Shown here one piece after another: positions 1 to 12,383 of a stretch of DNA of 64,000 nucleotides. Each line of letters opens with the position of its first letter. Within the stretch, counting starts at the first letter, position 1. The stretch is from Niebla homalea (taxonomy: Eukaryota > Ascomycota > Lecanoromycetes > Lecanorales > Ramalinaceae): assembly GCA_019925105.1 (NCBI GenBank), contig JAHGAU010000032.1:434001-498000 (forward strand), read 5' to 3'. Both the position numbers and the translations under genes were made by a program. Below the pieces are notes generated by a model that was given only the letters and a program-made list of their open reading frames with translations, was not told the DNA's origin and made no database searches.

Positions 1-23
1 CCTGTCGGCTGTCCTCCGCGACG

Positions 24-1111
24 ATGGCGCTTCCAACTTTCAGGACGAGCAAGTCGACACGAAGCCGCGATGAGCAGCACACCACGTCTTCTTCCAGCGA
101 AGACTATGTTCCCAGTCGTCCCTCCAAACAGACCATCAAGGCAGCCACACGAACCCGCCTCATCTTCTCCCTGCTGACGGCTTTTCTCTTCCTCATCGCC
201 CTAGTCTTTCTTATCTTGGTCGAAGTCGGCAGCATATCGCCCACCAAACCTGTAGTAGGCAGTATCTACTTCCTGAAACTCGACGTCTCCCATATCATCC
301 CGCGATCGGTGCCCCAGGCCCAGCTTATCAATAGCATAGCCCGCTCATTGGGTCTGCATGACTTCTATCAGGTGGGACTCTGGAATTACTGTGAGGGCTA
401 TGGCAATGATATTACGGATTGCTCGAAACCGAAGTCATTTTACTGGTTTGATGTATGTACTTCTTATTTTCAAGGCCCCCTCCCCCTTGCAGAAGCTGTA
501 CATCTTTGCCTTTAGACTGTAGAAGTACGTATGTGATTATGAGGCCTGACTCTGACATCGCTCAAAAGCCTGTTACAATCATCATCTCAGAGCTTCTTTC
601 AGGGGCTTCGATAGCGCTACCGTCCACCATCATCGATGCACTAAAGCTAGTCCGAGTGGTGAGCCACTGGATGTTTGGCCTCTTTCTCACAGGTGCCTGC
701 TGCTGCTTCGTCTCCATATTTCTAACCCCGTTCTCAATCTTCACGCGGTGGGCAACCTTTCCGATTGCGATTTTTGCTTTTCTGACCGCCCTGTTCACCA
801 CGGTCGCGACGGTAATTGCCACGGTCATGTTCTTGATCTTCAAGAAGGTGGTCCATGGTGCGGAGGGCACGGTCAATATCGTGCCGACGATAGGGACCAA
901 GATGTTTGCTTTCATGTGGATCGCGTCTGCTTGCACGCTTCTTGGCTGGTTGGTGCAGATGGGCTTGTGCTGCTGCTGCGCGTCAAGGAGGGATATAGAA
1001 AAGGGGAAGAAGGTGGGAAGGAAGAAGGCTTGGAGACAATCCGGGGAAGTTGCTCCGGCTGAGATGCATGAGAAACAAAAAAGAGGCATGTTCGGAAGGA
1101 AGAAACAATGA
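24..1111 (+). CDS. SUR7/PalI family four-TM membrane protein
   Basis: Two exons, 24-452 and 569-1111, joined by a 116-nt GTATGT-AG intron in phase 0. The spliced protein has a cytosolic N-terminus of about 45 residues. A first membrane segment (LIFSLLTAFLFLIALVFLIL) is followed by an extracellular domain with the Cys pair seen as YCEGYG and DCSKPKSFYWFD. Three further hydrophobic segments come next, then a basic tail ending in GRKKQ. This is the layout of the SUR7/PalI family, which acts at eisosomes or in ambient-pH sensing at the fungal plasma membrane. The CCCC cluster near the last segment could be palmitoylated (inference). The start is the first ATG. I cannot say whether it is the SUR7 or the PalI/Rim9 type. 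Confidence 0.82.
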
Positions 1112-2182
1112 CAAAAGATCTGATTCCCTTTGGCCAAGGGAAATCAGTGCATCAACTCTCAATTACTTTGTGTCTCCAAATAGACTTTGCAGGCGCCAGA
1201 TGCGGAGGCATGGGTTTAATATTATTCCTTCGCCTCACGAATTGACGGTGTCGATCAGAGGACTCCCATTGTGACCTTAATCCAGCGAGTAAGGAGCAAA
1301 TGTAGCGCAGACGGCAAAGCCATAGGCTCGTGGATTGTAGGCGGATGGGTGATGGGACGGAATCGTGATCGTGATCGTGTACGGCTTGTTGGGAAGCCTC
1401 TCCATCGAGACCGTCCTGACTTTTTTCCCCATTCATGCCGTTCGACTCGGCTATTCAGATCTGGACACAAGCCCTCCATCCGCTCTCATATCCTGATTCC
1501 ATCTTCTTCAACCTCTACCCTATTTTGTCTCCGGTCATGGTGTGTAGCTTCTCGTCTTCGTCGTCCTCACCACTCGGACTATATTGCTTTCTTCAGTCTT
1601 TCATCACGGGTCTTCCTTATCCTCCCAGCCCAATTCTTCGTCTGTTTTCTTCAATCCCTCTTCATCCTTCTTCTACTGCTGTCCGTCATTCTCCTCTGCA
1701 TTCTTCCGTGAGCGTCTTGCACCTTCCTCCACGCCTATAGTCTTAGCTCTCGGACCACTCTTCTGTATAAAGGGGAAGTTCGAAATAGGCAATCGGCGTT
1801 ATCATGTGTACAGATCGAAGCGAACCTCACTCGAATGAAATGTTTGATGACTGGGTTGGCAGGCAGCTAGAAGATGTGGACCCCCAACGATTCATACCGC
1901 AAAATGTAGCACATGATGCGTATTACCTGTACTGTCCGGTTGCCGGGTGATCCCCGTTGGGGGTCATTTCTCCTAACCTGAAATAGCTTAGTTCTAGCGT
2001 CTATGACAATAGGAAAACCGGGAAAGGAGTCGACAAAAGCGGTGTCCTCTGCGCGTTAAAGATAATTGATCCTTCCTTCATTCATACTTTGCTACGAGTA
2101 TAAATAGGCTTGATCAGGGCATAGATTCTCAAAGCTATGTCATCAGAATATCCCAATTGAAACCCTATCCCAAGCAGTGGCT
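1112..2182. other. Intergenic stretch with CT-rich tract and one dispersed-repeat copy
   Basis: No supported gene. About 1430-1740 is pyrimidine-rich low-complexity DNA that opens several overlapping spurious frames. A 22-bp stretch at 1927-1948 recurs exactly at 34387-34408. The rest shows nothing I recognise. Confidence 0.6.
1927..1948 (+). repeat. 22-bp dispersed repeat, copy 1
   Basis: The 22 bases containing CTGTCCGGTTGCCGGGT are identical to 34387-34408, which abuts one end of an inverted-repeat element. An exact 22-mer is not expected by chance in 64 kb. It may be a remnant of a mobile-element end (inference). Confidence 0.7.
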
Positions 2183-3431
<1,249 letters not shown>

Positions 3432-4469
3432 GGTCTCTGTTGGGATTTGGTGATGCTGTCCACCTTTTAGCCGAGCGCTCTCTGCTTGCTGAGGTCGCGG
3501 TCTGAGTGTGAAAGCTTCCCTCAATTATGTCAGGTGTCACAGGTTGACTATCTGGATGGTTTATTCTTAAGAAGATGAGATCGCGCTAAGGACTTTTAAG
3601 AAGATGAGATCGCGCTAAGAATTTGGGGCAACAAGGAAGGCGCGACTGGGCAACCGCAAACGATTACGCAAAATGCAATATGATGCTTAATGGATCTATT
3701 TGCCCTGAAGAACTCTCCAATCAGCCGTTAATCGAGGAAAGGTTCCAGGCCATTGTATACTGAGCAGTTTGCCGGCGTTCATGGTCAATCTTCGGCTGCA
3801 ATGCAAGATGTATTGGGATACCGGTAACTTCACAATGGCATTTCGCCCTGTATGGGGCCGTCTATAGGCTAGCTCGGCGTAGGCCATCGCCATTGGACGA
3901 GTATCTCGCGTGGCTCTCGGTAGCACTGATTTGGCATTCTGAGCTCTTTGCACGGCAGCAAGGTAGGGGCTTTTAGACTACTGGACTCTATCCTCTCCTT
4001 CAACATCAGGCTCGCGAGGAACCACGGGCTGTCAGCGTACAATAATGCATGGGTAGGGCATTTGAGCGACGTGGCAAGCGATCTGCTGCTGTTCAATCAG
4101 AGTGCAGTGCGCTGGTTCTGCATCATCTGAAGAAATGCAAGATAAATATACGCGTCGCGAATTAACATGCCGGATGAGGAGTATCTAAACCTTCGTCGAA
4201 GAATCCCGGGCCCAAGTCTTAACCCAATTCTTGCTATCCATCATGTGCAAGTAGATGTCACATTTCTGGTAAGTAGACATCGCTAGTCATTCCTTTGGTC
4301 CGAATGGTAGCCTCTATTGTTAGGTCAGCCTGCTTGAAAGACCGGGATCTCGAGGGTTGAACTACTCACTCCTTCACTGCGAGCAATCCAGAACCTCAAA
4401 AAAAAATGTCCAACACTTCGGCGAGAAGAGCAAAAGCAGGTTCAGCAATGACAAAATTGATGCGTGACT
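3432..4469. repeat. Intergenic stretch with a small direct duplication
   Basis: No supported gene. A roughly 24-bp segment (TTAAGAAGATGAGATCGCGC and flanks) occurs twice in direct orientation near 3567-3590 and 3596-3619, upstream of the HPPD start. Nothing else is recognised. Confidence 0.6.
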
Positions 4470-5687
4470 TTAGAAGTCGTCAAACGTCTTGCAATCTAGA
4501 GCGTCAACGAATTCCTTTCCAAGAAGCGCCTCCATCTCCACCATCTCCTCGGGTGTGCTCTGTCTCCTCGCGGCCTCGTACGTTTCTTTGCATGGCCTTG
4601 TCCTCACATCGTCCATGGGATATTGTTGGAGCTGGATCCTCGTCCTCCAGGCCGCAGTCTCATTGCCCGGCATCCGCGGAACGCCAGGAAAGCGACCAAA
4701 CTTCGACGTCGCCCGCTCGTCACCTTCCTCTCGCATCTCCTCAATGGTCGGCCATGGAGCCTGGGGCTTTTCTTCAGACGGAATATACTCCTGGCTCCAC
4801 ATCGTCGGTTGAGCGAGGACTGCACTGCGCCCGTCGTTGAAGTGTTTACCGCTGAAGGCAGGACCGACCTTGACGGGTGCGAGTCCGCTCGCTGGCCACA
4901 CATTGGGCGGATTGCGCTGAGCGAGTTTCCTCGCTTCCCTCTTGTGGTTCCCCGCGGCGCGATCTCGGCGGAAGAGCATGTACTGGTTGAAAGTTCTGGG
5001 GACGACCTCACTTTTGTCGGAGAAGCGCATCCGTGAAAGATTCCGTTCGACTTCCTTCCATCGTTCGCGTGCCACGATTCGCTCATGTACCCAGGTGTTT
5101 GAGTTACTGTGCGACGCTTGGAATGCTCGTGGTTGTCGTGGTGGAGTCTTGCCACGGGGTTCAGCCACGGTAGTCACATCCGATGACTGCTTGGGAGAAA
5201 GTCCTTCTATCGGGGAAATTGTTGTTTGCGGTAGAGACGCTGGGACTGGCTCTGGGGACGACTGTAGCTGCCATGGAGGAGTTCCGCCTCGGCTGCCAGC
5301 AATAGGACCCGTGCCTGAAGGTTGTTGAGGTATTTCTTGTAAAGTGGGCATCGGTGATTGTGGTCGAGGCCCAGTGAACGGATTTGGAACGGGAGATGGG
5401 ATTTCTATCTGTAAGGTCGGTCTACTAGGTCTGAATTCAGGAGTCTCGGCTGCCCTTGTTAGCAGCCTCCCTGATCCTGGCCGATTTGTCGTACCTGACA
5501 GTACTGTACCACTAGATGGACGTTGCAGGATTTGAGTCGGACGAGGACGTGGAGTCGCTACAGAGGTCAGTATTGCCCTTGTACGACGACCGTAGCGAGT
5601 CTTCCAAGACTTACAAATGGGTGAGTAGAACTCTTCTTCTTCTTCCTCCTCCTCCTTGACTGTATGCAGAGATAGGTCCGTCTCCAT
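4470..5687 (-). CDS. Uncharacterised proline-rich disordered protein
   Basis: This is one long frame of 405 codons from the ATG at 5687 (the upstream GTG at 5690 is not a credible start). An acidic run of eight Glu lies at the N-terminus. A long Pro/Ser/Thr-rich region follows, with repeated RGGTPPWQ/RGKTPPRQ-like pieces. The C-terminal third is more ordered, with RIVARERWKEVERNLSRMRF and IEEMREEGDERATSKFGRFP. No domain is recognised. A 57-nt segment at 5558-5614 has a perfect GTAAGT donor, a CTGAC branch and a TAG acceptor, is a multiple of three and has no stop. The protein is therefore probably 386 aa after splicing. Nuclear or cytosolic location unknown. Confidence 0.6.
   Translation of the reverse strand: METDLSLHTVKEEEEEEEEFYSPICKSWKTRYGRRTRAILTSVATPRPRPTQILQRPSSGTVLSGTTNRPGSGRLLTRAAETPEFRPSRPTLQIEIPSPVPNPFTGPRPQSPMPTLQEIPQQPSGTGPIAGSRGGTPPWQLQSSPEPVPASLPQTTISPIEGLSPKQSSDVTTVAEPRGKTPPRQPRAFQASHSNSNTWVHERIVARERWKEVERNLSRMRFSDKSEVVPRTFNQYMLFRRDRAAGNHKREARKLAQRNPPNVWPASGLAPVKVGPAFSGKHFNDGRSAVLAQPTMWSQEYIPSEEKPQAPWPTIEEMREEGDERATSKFGRFPGVPRMPGNETAAWRTRIQLQQYPMDDVRTRPCKETYEAARRQSTPEEMVEMEALLGKEFVDALDCKTFDDF
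5558..5614 (-). other. Probable frame-neutral 57-nt intron
   Basis: It has a consensus donor GTAAGT at 5614, CTGAC near the 3' end and CTGTAG at 5558. Splicing would join FYSPI to STPRPRPTQ. Because it keeps frame and has no stop, an ORF caller reads through it. Confidence 0.65.
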
Positions 5688-6812
5688 CACTGAAGCACGT
5701 AGGACGATTAGCGCCTAAAGAAGGATGGTAAGGAAGATATGGAAGACAAGCCCCCTTTTTGTTGACAAAGCCCAAAGATCAAAGAAAATCACGACACAAT
5801 ACCACTTGTTCAAGTTTCACAGCAGACAATGAAGCTTATTGTTTGTTTATGCATGTGATACACGGAAACAACACCTTGTACAGTGTGTACACGTGGCAGA
5901 AAGTGATGTGGTATCGCGAGCGACTTCACGTGGACGATGGAACAATAGCAAGGCGGAGCATGTGCACATGAATCGGCGGTGTATTCACTGTGTTATCGGC
6001 AATGGTACTGCTATCGCCCGTAAAGGCTGGGCACCCTCCGCCACTACTACTTTTGTTTGTCGATCGTACTACGTGACTCAACGGAGGGGGGCGAATGCTC
6101 GGACAATGCGTATTTTTCAATGTCCTTCCTTCATGGACTTGATTTTGGGCCGATTGGCAAGGAGAAGTGACTGTTTAGCATGGTCTTCCTCACCTGAGAG
6201 AGTGCCGAATTCGGACTTTTCACACACGACTGAGACCCACATAGAGTCCCTGGATCCCTCTTCTCCTACTCAGCCTCTGTGGCAACGCTCAATCGCTGAT
6301 ATATACGGTGCTTTTAATGGAGCCCTTGGAGGGCACTGAATTACCAGTCTTATGTCATATTAGACTACTAAGCGCGCCCGACTCGGCCATATGTCCGCGA
6401 AAGTTAAAAGTAGATGATGTTGTGTCACAGTGGCCAACATCGTAGATTTCCCGCCATATCCAACTTGAAACATTGTTCAACCCTGATGTAATAACACAAT
6501 TAGTATTGTAGCACCATCAAGCAAATACCATAGACGACTTTGGTCGAAGAGGCTGTTTCACACATTAATGTCCAGTGTGCCCTCCTTAGACGAGCCAGAT
6601 AAGCTTCTCCGTGATAGCTGTCGCTACCCTCTGTCGATCACCTCACTATTCTTCAGCGGCTAAGCCACATCTCCACCTTCCTCCATCCAATCTCCACGCG
6701 TTTACCACTCTCCACTTTACTTTTTTCAAGCCCCCAGACATTACCCCAAACTGTGCCCTCTGCCACGAAGCACACCTTAAGCGATTCAACCCACATTGCG
6801 TCATAGACCCAC
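5688..6812. other. Intergenic, nothing recognised
   Basis: Only short non-conserved frames occur here. It lies between the divergent starts of the disordered protein and CTF8 and presumably holds both promoters. Confidence 0.5.
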
Positions 6813-7606
6813 ATGCCTTCCATCCCCATCCACCTCCCCGCTCACTCCCTCGCCGACCCCTCCCTTTCTCCATCTCTTTCAAATCCTGATCCCTCGAACC
6901 CACTCCCCGGCTTGCTGCACACCCCCACCGGTCTCGCGATCCTGGAGATCCAAGGCACCCTCAACCTGCCCCCCTCCACAGTAGCCAATGTACGTGAGAT
7001 CTCCCGCCTTTACTTCACTTGATCGATTGTCATAAGTGCCAGATTGATTTGGTCAACGGAAACAATACTGACGTAGCCTCTGTTTGAACGCACGCACGCA
7101 GGAGGAGACGAGGAGCAGCAGCAGCAGCAGCAGCAGCCCAACCATCATCCCCGTCGGACGGCTGGTCTTCCCGCTCTACGATCAGGCCAAGGCGGAGAGG
7201 GGTCAGGAGCAGGGGGACCGGTGGATGAAGCAGGTTTATCTGTATGTGGGGGGCAGGCAGCGGATGACGGTGGGTGTGGACTTGACTTCCTTGTCCGTTA
7301 TTCCTCTCGGGGTCTTGATGGGGGGTGGGAGGGGTTTACTACTCGAAGGTTGGAGATGGGGGAGGGGGTGGAGGTTTGGTGGAGCAGGGATCCCGGGAGG
7401 GTGGTGTGAAAGGTTGGTGGGACGAGGCATTATACTGACGGAGTGTGTACATGCAGGGAGAGGTCAAACGCTTGGACAAGCCGGTGGCTGTTTTGAGGAA
7501 GAAGGAAGGGGCGGAGGAAGCAGGAGGTGGAGAGGAGGAGTTGGAGATCGTGGAGGTGGTGAGGTGGAAGGTCATTTTTTCGAATCGGCCGGAGCCGGTG
7601 GGTTGA
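6813..7606 (+). CDS. CTF8: Chromosome transmission fidelity protein 8 (Ctf18-RFC subunit)
   Basis: Three exons, 6813-6989, 7102-7269 and 7457-7606, give 164 aa; all introns are phase 0. Family landmarks appear in order: LLHTPTGLAILEIQGTLNLP, PVGRLVFPLYD, WMKQVYLYVGGRQRMT, then GEVKRLDKPVAVLRKK and LEIVEVVRWKVIFSNRPEPV at the C-terminus. CTF8 with DCC1 and CTF18 forms an alternative clamp loader that loads PCNA and supports sister-chromatid cohesion in the nucleus. A (AGC)n microsatellite at about 7114-7137 encodes an eight-Ser run just after the first splice junction, as part of a variable linker. The start is the ATG just before MPSIPIHLP. Confidence 0.9.
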
Positions 7607-9029
7607 GTGGGTGCAGTAGATTTCGCTCAGGGTAATTTTTTGGAGTATGCCGTTGTACGTAGGCCGTCGGGTGATGTTCGTCTCGGCCATCGTGAAAGTA
7701 CGGCCGTCATTGCCAATTTCCTCTTGATCAAGCCTGACCCGGTTGAGTGTCTCCGACTCACCCAAAGAGCAGCATCTTGGGCTGAGAGGCTCTCCAGTCG
7801 ATTGTGATGAAAACCGTAATGCCCGACTCTCTCACCTCTTACTTGTTGCATGTGCAATGAACCTCGTGAAGTATGACCTTCCAAGATGAGCGCTTTGATG
7901 AGGGAGAATGTTCCAAGGACTACTTGATCATTTATCTATTGGTGCTTATGTATAGCTACACCCTCCGCAAATCTTCACTTTTGTAAACTTGTGCAGCCGC
8001 TTACTCATCTCTTCGGATTCAATCTGATGACAAGAGAAAACGTTTGATTTGGGTCCTAACAGAACCATGTCCAGATTGCTATTGCTTCTATCGCTACTCA
8101 GGACCTTCTGCTACGTCCTCTGGATGGCACTGAACTATAGCACGGACTCGCCTCACTTGAGTCACTTTCGAGTGCGCAAAATCGGCTACTGGCACTGAAG
8201 TTTTCTCTAAACTCTATCTATTCTCCCTGTTGAATGGTGTCTCGCCGTGGTCGAGTCCGCCCAATCTAAAGAGGATGCCGAGCGACAGATGTAGGCTCTA
8301 AATTGGGATACGGGATAGTGCCATGTACCACTGACGTCCGTCCTGCCGATTCCTGGCACTGGCTCCCATCTCCTCTTCCTTCGGTGTAGTCAAGTATAGC
8401 AGATTATCCCCCTTCATAGCCAAGCTTGCTTCATGGTTTAACTTCCACTCTACATCGTTCACTTAATGTGTCGTATACATTCGGGAATGGGTGAGCATCG
8501 CCCACTTTTCGGCCATCCAAAGCAAGGAATGATGACCTGATCTATTGTCTTTCGCCGCTGAAATTTTTCAACGCCGATACACGCTCTTTCACGCCCAGCC
8601 TAAATACTGCTATCCGCCATGCTCGCTACAGTGTTGCAAGCCATAGTTTGAAATAAGGTTACGTCAGGTACAGAGCATAGCATGAAGCTCAAGCATCCGA
8701 CCGGGTCTCGATCGTGTCTGGCGGAGCGCTACACTTCTAATCACTGGGATTGATGACGCTTTTAAGACTGGCCGAGATCTCAGTTGAGCAGCAGCCCATC
8801 CGGGCTCAGAAGCAACCACGATGCGATATTGTATCACCCAGAGCCACGAGTCTCGGTTAAAGTACTTCATTATCACCAACACACCATTATCAGATCCAGA
8901 GGAACAACGACTCGCATCCCGTATTTGGAGGCGGACTTTCGGCGCGGCATGGTAAGGGAAACGGCATCAATTTTGACTACTAAAAATCACGAACAAACAT
9001 CCTCAATTACCTCCCAGTCTCGCACTTCC

Positions 9030-9200
9030 CGAAACGGCAATCCCAACGTCCTCCCAGGTTCAACGCTGGAGCGTCTGCCGTTTTTGTCTCGAAGAGGAAT
9101 AGTGGGGGAGATTCCGTCACCATCACCCCGGTGATGGTGGTGACACATTAGATGGATGTCGGACGGGTGGCGAATTTTTATATGCGGGTAGATGCGGGCC
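9030..9200 (+). repeat. Dispersed repeat, copy A
   Basis: It aligns with 15356-15509. The shared core reads CAACGTCCTCCCAGGTTCAA, followed by TTTTGTCT, a GTCACCATCACC block and GGGTGGC...TATGCGG. It carries a perfect hairpin: 10-bp arms CACCATCACC and GGTGATGGTG around CC, near 9119-9140. Unannotated element, possibly MITE-derived. Confidence 0.75.
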
Positions 9201-9378
9201 GTTTGATGCTGGCTCACATTGAAGTTTCGCGCAGTAGAAATACAGTGGTGGTGGTGGCCTTGAGAGGAGAGAAGAGGAGCATTCACGAGGATGTTCAGAA
9301 GATGTCAATTTCAATGTCGGAGCAAAAGCACAACGCCAGCCAGGTGCGAACATGCACCATCTACTTGACCTGCAGTAA

Positions 9379-9442
9379 TAGACTTTGGCGATTCAAGTAT
9401 TGGGAAAGAATAGACTTTGGCGATTCAAGTATTGGGAAAGAG
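9379..9442 (+). repeat. 32-bp tandem duplication
   Basis: Two near-identical units, each beginning TAGACTTTGGCGATTCAAGT, lie head to tail at 9379-9410 and 9411-9442. They are noncoding. Confidence 0.85.
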
Positions 9443-9640
9443 ATGGTTTGTAGAATGACAATACTTGACCCCTTTCATTGCCTGTTCTGGAGCAAGCTTT
9501 GGTTTCAAATAGAACTTTTTGAGATTGTGCTGCATATCTGAACGACGCCATGAAGTATTGCCGAACCCTTCCAAATCCACTGTCCTCACCTCAGAATTCT
9601 TCTTTAATCAAAAGGCTGCGTACATTACCAAATCCTGGAT

Positions 9641-10099
9641 CTAGGCAGTAGCGACATTCTGTCCACCCTGTCCCGTTGCCTCCAACGGAGGGGGGTTGTT
9701 TCTCCCCACAACAGAGCACTGGATTTTCGGAACATTGTCTTCGAAGACTGTGAACGCGACGTTGGGCATCAAATAAGTGTCCATCGTCTGACTAAGCAGC
9801 AGGAATCCATCCGAGAGCAACGAGAGGTCCAGATTCACTGAACCCACTCTATTTGCCGTCACCTCGACATTGCGCGCTTCGCACTCCCAGGGGTCATATG
9901 GATGTTTTCGTTCGTCGAAATCGCGGGCTGCCGCAATTCCCTCTGCAACGCAGCCGTAGATGTTCCACCAGGGAATTGCCTGACCGACTACAGCAGTGAA
10001 ATGGATGTGAGCGCCAAAGATGGAGGCTTCGATGTGGCCATCTGGAACCTTGCTCGTGGGAAGGCCGAGATAAGTGGCACTAAAGCAGGTCAGGAGCAT
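9641..10099 (-). CDS. Hypothetical small secreted protein
   Basis: A 152-codon frame starts at the ATG at 10099 (the open frame extends upstream only to non-ATG codons). The N-terminus MLLTCFSATYLGLPTSK resembles a short signal peptide. The body has few Cys and no known domain; notable pieces are AVVGQAIPWWNIYGC and HPYDPWECEARNVEV. It could be a secreted protein, the last exon of a larger gene, or a chance frame. Nothing around it gives a function. Confidence 0.35.
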   Translation of the reverse strand: MLLTCFSATYLGLPTSKVPDGHIEASIFGAHIHFTAVVGQAIPWWNIYGCVAEGIAAARDFDERKHPYDPWECEARNVEVTANRVGSVNLDLSLLSDGFLLLSQTMDTYLMPNVAFTVFEDNVPKIQCSVVGRNNPPPLEATGQGGQNVATA

Positions 10100-11307
10100 G
10101 ATCAAAGGCTTTGGAGAGAAAAACAAGGCTAGCTCAATGGTCTTGACTTAAGCACGAGTGAGATGGAGAATATCCTACGTTGTTTTATCGGTCACTGCCT
10201 GGATTTTCAAGATCGAGAAGCCCAAAATGAACAACAGACAACGAAATGGATGCATTTCAGTGTACCCAGCAGGTTCAAGGTTGATAGGGGAGGCGTGCGA
10301 CGCCTTTGCAGTGGTGTTGATGACCGTCAGAATTTTTGGAGACAACGATTGGAGTTTTTCAAACTGCCCCATCCCTTAGAAGTGTTTATAAATATATTCC
10401 AGGATGTTTAGGCGTCATTAGATTCCCCGCTCTCATGATTCGCATTCAAGCGCACCGCTCGCATCGTCTTTGACTCACTCCAGGGGTCCTTAAACAAACT
10501 TTGCAAGGTAAGCAAAACTCTTTTAGCTCTGATTCAGCAGCAGCGCTCGGATGAAGAAGCTCCTTAGTATAGAACCCTAGGAATAAATTAACGTGGATGG
10601 TTCTTGAGGAGACAAACTGTATAACCCAACAGGAAGATTGACAAATTAGGAGGGTTTTTCTTTTGCAAAGACTATGAATATTGGCAGTATCTTGCAGCAC
10701 CCATCTTGCAACATTCCCCCAACCGTAGGGAACTCAGCCATGAAAGATATCTGGGACGGTCATTGACCCTTGTCATCCATGTCAAATGTCCACAAGTTGC
10801 TCATCTTCCCAGGAAGTTGAGAACGTTGTTTTCCCCTCGGCAAAGCAATGGAGTCCGCTCATCTAGCAAATAAATCGGTCTGAAATGATATGCTGTCAGC
10901 TCATGTATGAGAATCTCGCGAATTTTTCTCAGCCAAGGCGAACAGTCCCTAAGTGCTTTCGGGTCACACAATTTGGTGAAGTTCCTTTGATCGCACAGAC
11001 GAAGTATATCACAGCCAGTACCTGTATTGCATCGTGGTGGAGCATTGTCTGGTGGCTGGCCATGCAGGTTGATATGCGGAACGAGGCTGAACGGTAGCCA
11101 CATTTTGTCCGTAGAAAGCTGGTGGGTACCTTATTAAACCCCGTCCTCCTGGCTTTGGGATTACTGCTATAATCATTCACGGCTGCTAGTCATAGGCCAT
11201 CCACAGCACACTTTCCACCCAGTTTGAAGTGGGAAAATGGGCTCCCATGCTACTTCCATTCTTGATGCATTGACCTTCGGCAGCCTTGTTCTCCATAACA
11301 TACCCAT
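10100..11307. other. Intergenic or unresolved
   Basis: Several short minus-strand frames with Cys-rich translations occur, but no start, splice signals or family match tie them together. No gene is called. Confidence 0.4.
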
Positions 11308-12135
11308 TTATGTTGTTGGGACCTTTATTGGCCCATAAACCTGGCAACTGGTCCAAGTCTTCCAATGTAATTGACATTGTGCATTCCGAAATCTGTTGCG
11401 CTGAGCTGTATTCTTGTTCATCTGCGCTTCGATGAAATTTGAAGTCCCACTGGGCGTACCGTTGGTAAATAGAATTCGTCTAGCCTCCTCATCCCGTCCC
11501 TCACCAAAAACCAGACATTTTGCATCGGAAAAGCATATATCCCATGTTGCCGTATCAAAGGCGCCTGGCAATTCAAGGTAAGAAGTTCGCTTCTGGGCAA
11601 GCTGTGTATGGTCGAGGTCCCCAAGAAAGTTGGACAGCCAGAGCTCATGGGTTGATCCACTTGGGTAGCGGACTACAGGAATGTCTAGGGCACAACTGGT
11701 GAATGAAACTCTATCACGGCAGTCTGTGTCCAGCTAAAAGGGTGGTGTCTTTCTCCCCAGCTTCCATCAAGGGAAGCTTCGATCAAACCCCAACTAATCT
11801 TTCGGCTAGGATAGCGTGGTGATGAAGAACGACTTTGGCAGCAGGAATTGGGTATTTGCAGGTAGGTCTGCCCTGAGTATCAGACAATGGAAGATGCGCA
11901 TTGAGCTCTGCCATTTCAGCGTAGTCGATGGCCGGCGTGAAAGGAGCGAGGCATATGGCACAGCGGGCAAAGACATGCCACAAGGCGGAGACATCAATCA
12001 AGTTGATAGGGTAATACAGGTCATCCAGCTCTAGCAATTGGTGGAGACGATTCGAACAAGACACATCGAATCTGGACGGGTGGGCACAGATCCAAGTAGC
12101 GGCCGTTCCGGGGATGGCGGGGCAGGGTTACGGGC
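11308..12135 (-). CDS. Possible unidentified multi-exon gene (partial)
   Basis: Two long minus-strand open stretches sit end to end. One, about 12135-11783, contains TWICAHPSRFDVSCSNRL and DDLYYPINLIDVSALWHVF. The other, about 11738-11308, contains PSGSTHELWLSNFLGDLDH and ELPGAFDTATWDICFSDAKC. A TTTTAG acceptor-like site immediately precedes the second. No ATG begins the first stretch, so a 5' exon would be missing or lost. No family is recognised. It may be a real gene with a 5' exon I cannot place, a pseudogene, or coincidence. Confidence 0.3.
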
Positions 12136-12383
12136 GTCTTTCGGGCCGCTCACGTCAAGCTAGGCCAGATTAATGGCCCTGTTGCCCTCCAGACTTTACC
12201 TTACCTGTTACCGTTATCACTTCACACCATTCATTGACGTCTTTCCGACATTCGATCTTGTTCGACCATGTTCCCGTGAAACAATGCTCTCTATGCTGAG
12301 AGGTGACGACAAGTGCCAGTCCATAATCTGAACAGTGTCTGTGACCATCGCCCGAAGCTGCAACTACCTTACTCTGGTTCAAC

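Larger units (their letters stand above)
7607..9640. other. Gene-poor stretch with one dispersed repeat copy and a tandem duplication
   Basis: No supported gene. It contains the repeat copy at 9030-9200 and a 32-bp tandem duplication at 9379-9442. The open frame over 9152-9541 starts inside the repeat and has no family features, so I do not call it. Confidence 0.5.

Noticed and set aside
562..1137. Minus-strand frame over the SUR7/PalI-like gene
   Set aside because: It is the shadow of a well-supported spliced plus-strand gene and has no family features.
1271..1838. Overlapping plus-strand frames in the CT-rich tract
   Set aside because: Biased composition (Ser/Leu/Phe/Pro) without motifs.
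9152..9541. 129-codon plus-strand frame
   Set aside because: It starts inside a dispersed repeat and spans a tandem duplication; no family features.
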